NCBI GenBank assembly: GCA_020253895.1
Contig: JADDKG010000361.1
Location: 1-7,261, forward strand
Reading direction: 5' to 3'
Length of the DNA stretch: 7,261 nucleotides
Origin: Rubrobacter sp.
Lineage (GTDB): Bacteria > Actinomycetota > Rubrobacteria > Rubrobacterales > Rubrobacteraceae
A model generated the notes under the pieces. That model searched no databases, had not been told where the DNA came from, and saw nothing but the letters and a program-made list of their open reading frames with translations. Positions 5,622 to 7,261 of the stretch are shown piece after piece. Both the position numbers and the translations under genes were made by a program. How positions within the stretch are numbered: the first letter of the stretch is position 1; the number at the start of each line of letters is the position of its first letter.

Positions 5622-6066
5622 CCCTTCCCGGCCGGGCGACGGGCCCGAGCCGGATCGCGTCTTCCACCTCGCCGAGCATCCCGAGCCAGTCCTCCACCGC
5701 CCCCGGCGCCCCGGAGGCCACCACGGTGCCGCCGTCCTTGTGGGCCACCACCCCGGCGCGCACCGCCGCCTCCCGCCACCCGCCGTCGGTGGCGGCGAGC
5801 GCGACCTCCAGCACCTCCCCGGCCTCCCGGACCTCCCGGGCGTCCTCCAGCGAGGAGAGCAGGGCCACGTAGCGCCGGGCGGTCTCGGGCTCGCACTCGA
5901 ACAGGGCCACGATGACGCTCTCCTCCGGCCCCATCCCCACCGTCAGGCTCCGCACGGGCATCCGCTTGCCCTGCAGGGTCATCAGGAAGCGGTTGAGGGC
6001 GTAGATGCCCCCCGCTATGCGGGCCTCGACGGCAACGGCCAGCGTGCCGGAGGCCGCCTCAGGCAT
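5614..6066 (-). CDS. ilvN: Divergent acetolactate synthase small (regulatory) subunit
   Basis: This 150-residue protein sits in the place of IlvN, directly after ilvB. The N-terminal half (about 7-85) fits an ACT domain: TLAVAVEA as first strand, then VRSLTVGMG (38-46) and VIVALFE (51-57). The C-terminal part (about 86-145) resembles the IlvN C-terminal domain, with [23 protein letters not shown] (104-119) and the ending IRLGPVAR. It is shorter than the usual 160-175 residues and clearly divergent. Lined up on SLTV, the valine-binding positions N11, G14 and N29 of E. coli IlvH become G19, Y22 and P37, so classical valine inhibition may be lost or changed. The start overlaps ilvB by 8 nt with only a weak, close purine run (GAGGA), so it probably depends on coupling to ilvB. 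The family call rests on position plus partial motifs; a general ACT-domain protein is the alternative. Confidence 0.8.
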   Translation of the reverse strand: MPEAASGTLAVAVEARIAGGIYALNRFLMTLQGKRMPVRSLTVGMGPEESVIVALFECEPETARRYVALLSSLEDAREVREAGEVLEVALAATDGGWREAAVRAGVVAHKDGGTVVASGAPGAVEDWLGMLGEVEDAIRLGPVARPGRGR

Positions 6067-7261
6067 CTTCCTCGATCATCTCAGCCACGCTCATGCCGGA
6101 GGGGATCATGGGGTAGACGTTGGCCTCCGGGTCGATGTGGAAGTCCAGCACCACGCACCCCGGCGTCTCCTGCGCCCAGCGCACCGCCTCCTCCACGTCG
6201 TCGTCGGGCCTGACGGTGCGCCCCGCGAGCCCGTAGGCCCGGGTGAGGTGCTCGTAGTCCGGGCCGGTTATGGGCGTCTCGGAGTAGCGGCGGTTGTGGA
6301 AGAACTGCTGCCACTGGCGCACCATCCCGAGGTAGCCGTTGTTCAGGATGGCCACCTTGATGTCCAGGCCGAGGTCCCGGATGGTGGCCAGCTCCTGCAG
6401 GTTCATCTGGAAGCCGCCGTCCCCGGCCACCACCCACACCGGGTCCTCGGGACAGCCGAGCTTGACGCCCATCGCCGCCGGGAGGGCGAAGCCCATGGTG
6501 CCGAGCCCGCCGGAGGTGATGTGGCTGTTCCGCTTGGTGAACCGGAAGAACTGGGCCGCCCACATCTGGTGCTGGCCCACGTCGGTGACCAGCCGGACCT
6601 CCTCCCCGGCGGCGGCCTTTATGGCGTCCATGATCCGTATGGGCCCGTACTCCGAACGGGCCAGCTCGGCCCGCTCCCGCTCGGGGCGCTGGCTCTCGGC
6701 GATCTCAGCCCGCCACCCGGCGCAGTTGTCCTGCGGGCGCTCGATGTGGCGGAGGACACCCCGCAGGGCCGCCCGGGCGTCGGCGGCTATGCCCACGGTG
6801 GGCTTTATGACCTTGCCCAGCTCCGAGGGGTCGACGTCGATGTGGACCACCTTGGCGTTCGGAGCGAAGCGCGAGGGGTCGCCCGTGATCCTGTCGTCAA
6901 AGCGCATCCCCACCGCGAACAGCAGGTCGCACCGGTCTATGGCCCGGTTGACGGAGGCCTGGCCGTGCATCCCCGGCCACCCGATGTACAGCGGGTGATC
7001 CTCGGGGATGGCGCTGATCCCGAGCAGGGTGGTGACCACCGGGGCCCCGGTCCGCTCGGCGAGGGCGATGAGCTCCCGCTCGGCGCCGGAGATGATCACG
7101 CCGTGCCCGGCGATGATTATCGGGCGCCGGGCCTTCTTGAGCAGCAGCGCCGCCGCCTCGAGCGCGGGGGCGCTGACCGGCGGCGGGGCCTCGCGCAGCG
7201 CCCGGTAGCCGTCGCCGCCGCACTCGGCGAACTGTACGTCCTTGGGGACGTCGACCAGCAC
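6059..7261 (-). CDS. ilvB: Acetolactate synthase large (catalytic) subunit, 5' part cut by window edge
   Basis: The last 400 codons are present; by family length roughly 170-190 N-terminal residues, including most of the thiamine diphosphate PYR domain, lie beyond the right edge. The first visible codon is GTG encoding an internal Val in VLVDVPKDVQ, not a start. The enzyme joins two pyruvates to 2-acetolactate, or pyruvate and 2-oxobutyrate to 2-aceto-2-hydroxybutyrate. Numbered from the first visible codon, the central FAD-binding domain shows RPIIIAGHGVI (46-56), GWPGMHG (94-100), AVGMRFDDRITG (116-127) and VVHIDVDPSELGK (138-150). The C-terminal domain has the thiamine diphosphate motif, GDGGFQMNLQEL (280-291) through NN (307-308), then GYLGMVRQWQ (309-318) with W317 at the herbicide-contact position and NVYPMIPSG (381-389) near the end. 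Catabolic acetolactate synthase is excluded by the FAD-type central domain and linked ilvN. Confidence 0.96.
   Translation of the reverse strand: MLVDVPKDVQFAECGGDGYRALREAPPPVSAPALEAAALLLKKARRPIIIAGHGVIISGAERELIALAERTGAPVVTTLLGISAIPEDHPLYIGWPGMHGQASVNRAIDRCDLLFAVGMRFDDRITGDPSRFAPNAKVVHIDVDPSELGKVIKPTVGIAADARAALRGVLRHIERPQDNCAGWRAEIAESQRPERERAELARSEYGPIRIMDAIKAAAGEEVRLVTDVGQHQMWAAQFFRFTKRNSHITSGGLGTMGFALPAAMGVKLGCPEDPVWVVAGDGGFQMNLQELATIRDLGLDIKVAILNNGYLGMVRQWQQFFHNRRYSETPITGPDYEHLTRAYGLAGRTVRPDDDVEEAVRWAQETPGCVVLDFHIDPEANVYPMIPSGMSVAEMIEEDA

Overview
The window is a GC-rich branched-chain amino acid operon. All genes lie on the minus strand and are read from right to left: ilvB (5' end cut by the window edge), ilvN, ilvC, ilvE, leuA, leuB and cimA (3' end cut). 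Protein style, very GC-rich third codon positions, GGAGGTGA ribosome sites and a GTG start suggest an actinobacterium, possibly a deep lineage such as Rubrobacter. The genus is an inference from memory of family style, not a database result.

Right block (3631-7261): ilvB-ilvN-ilvC-ilvE are packed with overlaps of 8 and 4 nt and one gap of 4 nt. They cover acetolactate synthase, ketol-acid reductoisomerase and the final transaminase for valine, isoleucine and leucine. Left block (1-3405): leuA, leuB and cimA. LeuA makes 2-isopropylmalate for leucine. LeuB oxidises 3-isopropylmalate and, by family knowledge, also 3-methylmalate. CimA makes citramalate from pyruvate and acetyl-CoA. With LeuCD encoded elsewhere, this gives a threonine-independent route to 2-oxobutyrate and isoleucine. 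ilvD, leuC and leuD are not in the window.

The two real gaps are the most interesting parts. The 225-nt gap before leuA holds a candidate promoter, a 23-codon leader ORF rich in Ile, Leu and Val codons, a long GC-rich hairpin, a repeated CTCTAGAG palindrome and a 7-nt complementarity between the leader Leu codons and the leuA ribosome-binding site. This looks like a leader-peptide attenuator that may act on translation. The 177-nt gap before leuB has no convincing leader peptide. It does have arms that can pair in mutually exclusive ways (A:B, B:C, C:leuB Shine-Dalgarno), the topology of a second RNA switch. Both were found by eye and need covariation or probing.

Among the proteins, IlvN stands out. 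It is a divergent small subunit in which positions matching the valine-binding residues of E. coli IlvH are replaced. No mobile element, CRISPR array, tRNA or rRNA gene was seen.
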